NCBI GenBank assembly: GCA_013349695.1
Contig: DUZD01000051.1
Span: forward strand, 1-13,340
Length of the DNA stretch: 13,340 nt
Direction: 5' to 3'
From: Rhodospirillaceae bacterium
GTDB lineage: Bacteria; Pseudomonadota; Alphaproteobacteria; Rhodospirillales; 2-02-FULL-58-16
Shown piece by piece: positions 13,340 through 13,340 of this stretch. The notes beneath the pieces are model-generated. The model saw nothing but the letters and a program-made list of their open reading frames with translations. It ran no database searches and was not told the origin of the DNA. Positions within the stretch are counted from its first letter, which is position 1; each line of letters opens with the position of its first letter. Position numbers and translations under genes: made by a program.

Positions 13340-13340
13340 G

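Overview
The window is GC-rich, tightly packed, ordinary-looking proteobacterial DNA. The protein families and the run coaBC, dut, Rrf2-type regulator, cysK, moeB-like fit an alphaproteobacterium, probably of the Rhodospirillales (inference from gene content, not a database search). Both ends of the window are the same 119-bp sequence in inverted orientation, so the piece is bounded by two copies of a dispersed repeat, or was cut there by an assembler.

Layout, left to right. 1-119: repeat. 117-731 (+): a fragment of a GDP-mannose/UDP-glucose dehydrogenase (AlgD type), cut off at both ends. 846-5397 (+): a housekeeping and sulfur block with coaBC (coenzyme A synthesis), dut (dUTPase), a cysteine-poor Rrf2 regulator, cysK (cysteine synthase) with a strong terminator after it, a MoeB/ThiF-type adenylyltransferase, and an overlapping DsrE2-like sulfur-relay protein. 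5428-6258 (-): a class IV PLP aminotransferase/lyase with four cysteines packed round its catalytic lysine, preceded by a possible 54-codon ORF. 6544-7554 (+): cbiB/cobD (cobalamin synthesis). 7593-10001 (-): an ABC-2 exporter pair and a SYLF-domain lipoprotein. 10021-10338: a 318-bp non-coding element with terminal inverted repeats, a TAA target duplication and nested palindromes (a MITE). 10354-12975 (-): two tandem paralogous proteins with a degenerate GGDEF-like/EAL-like architecture. 12976-13220: their leader region. 13221-13339: the second copy of the end repeat.

How it fits together. The CoaBC, CysK, MoeB and DsrE2 products all touch cysteine or sulfur handling, and the Rrf2 protein next to cysK is the natural candidate to regulate it. 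The exporter ATPase and permease overlap by 4 nt and form one unit. The two EAL-like proteins are transcribed together, and most residues needed for phosphodiesterase activity are not recognisable, which suggests c-di-GMP sensing or scaffolding rather than catalysis.

The least explained content is the repeat biology. The 318-bp element carries, inside it, a diverged copy of the core of the 119-bp end repeat, opened by about 53 bp of a 26-bp tandem repeat. The window therefore holds three related copies of one short palindromic repeat family. I saw no tRNA, rRNA, CRISPR array or transposase gene.
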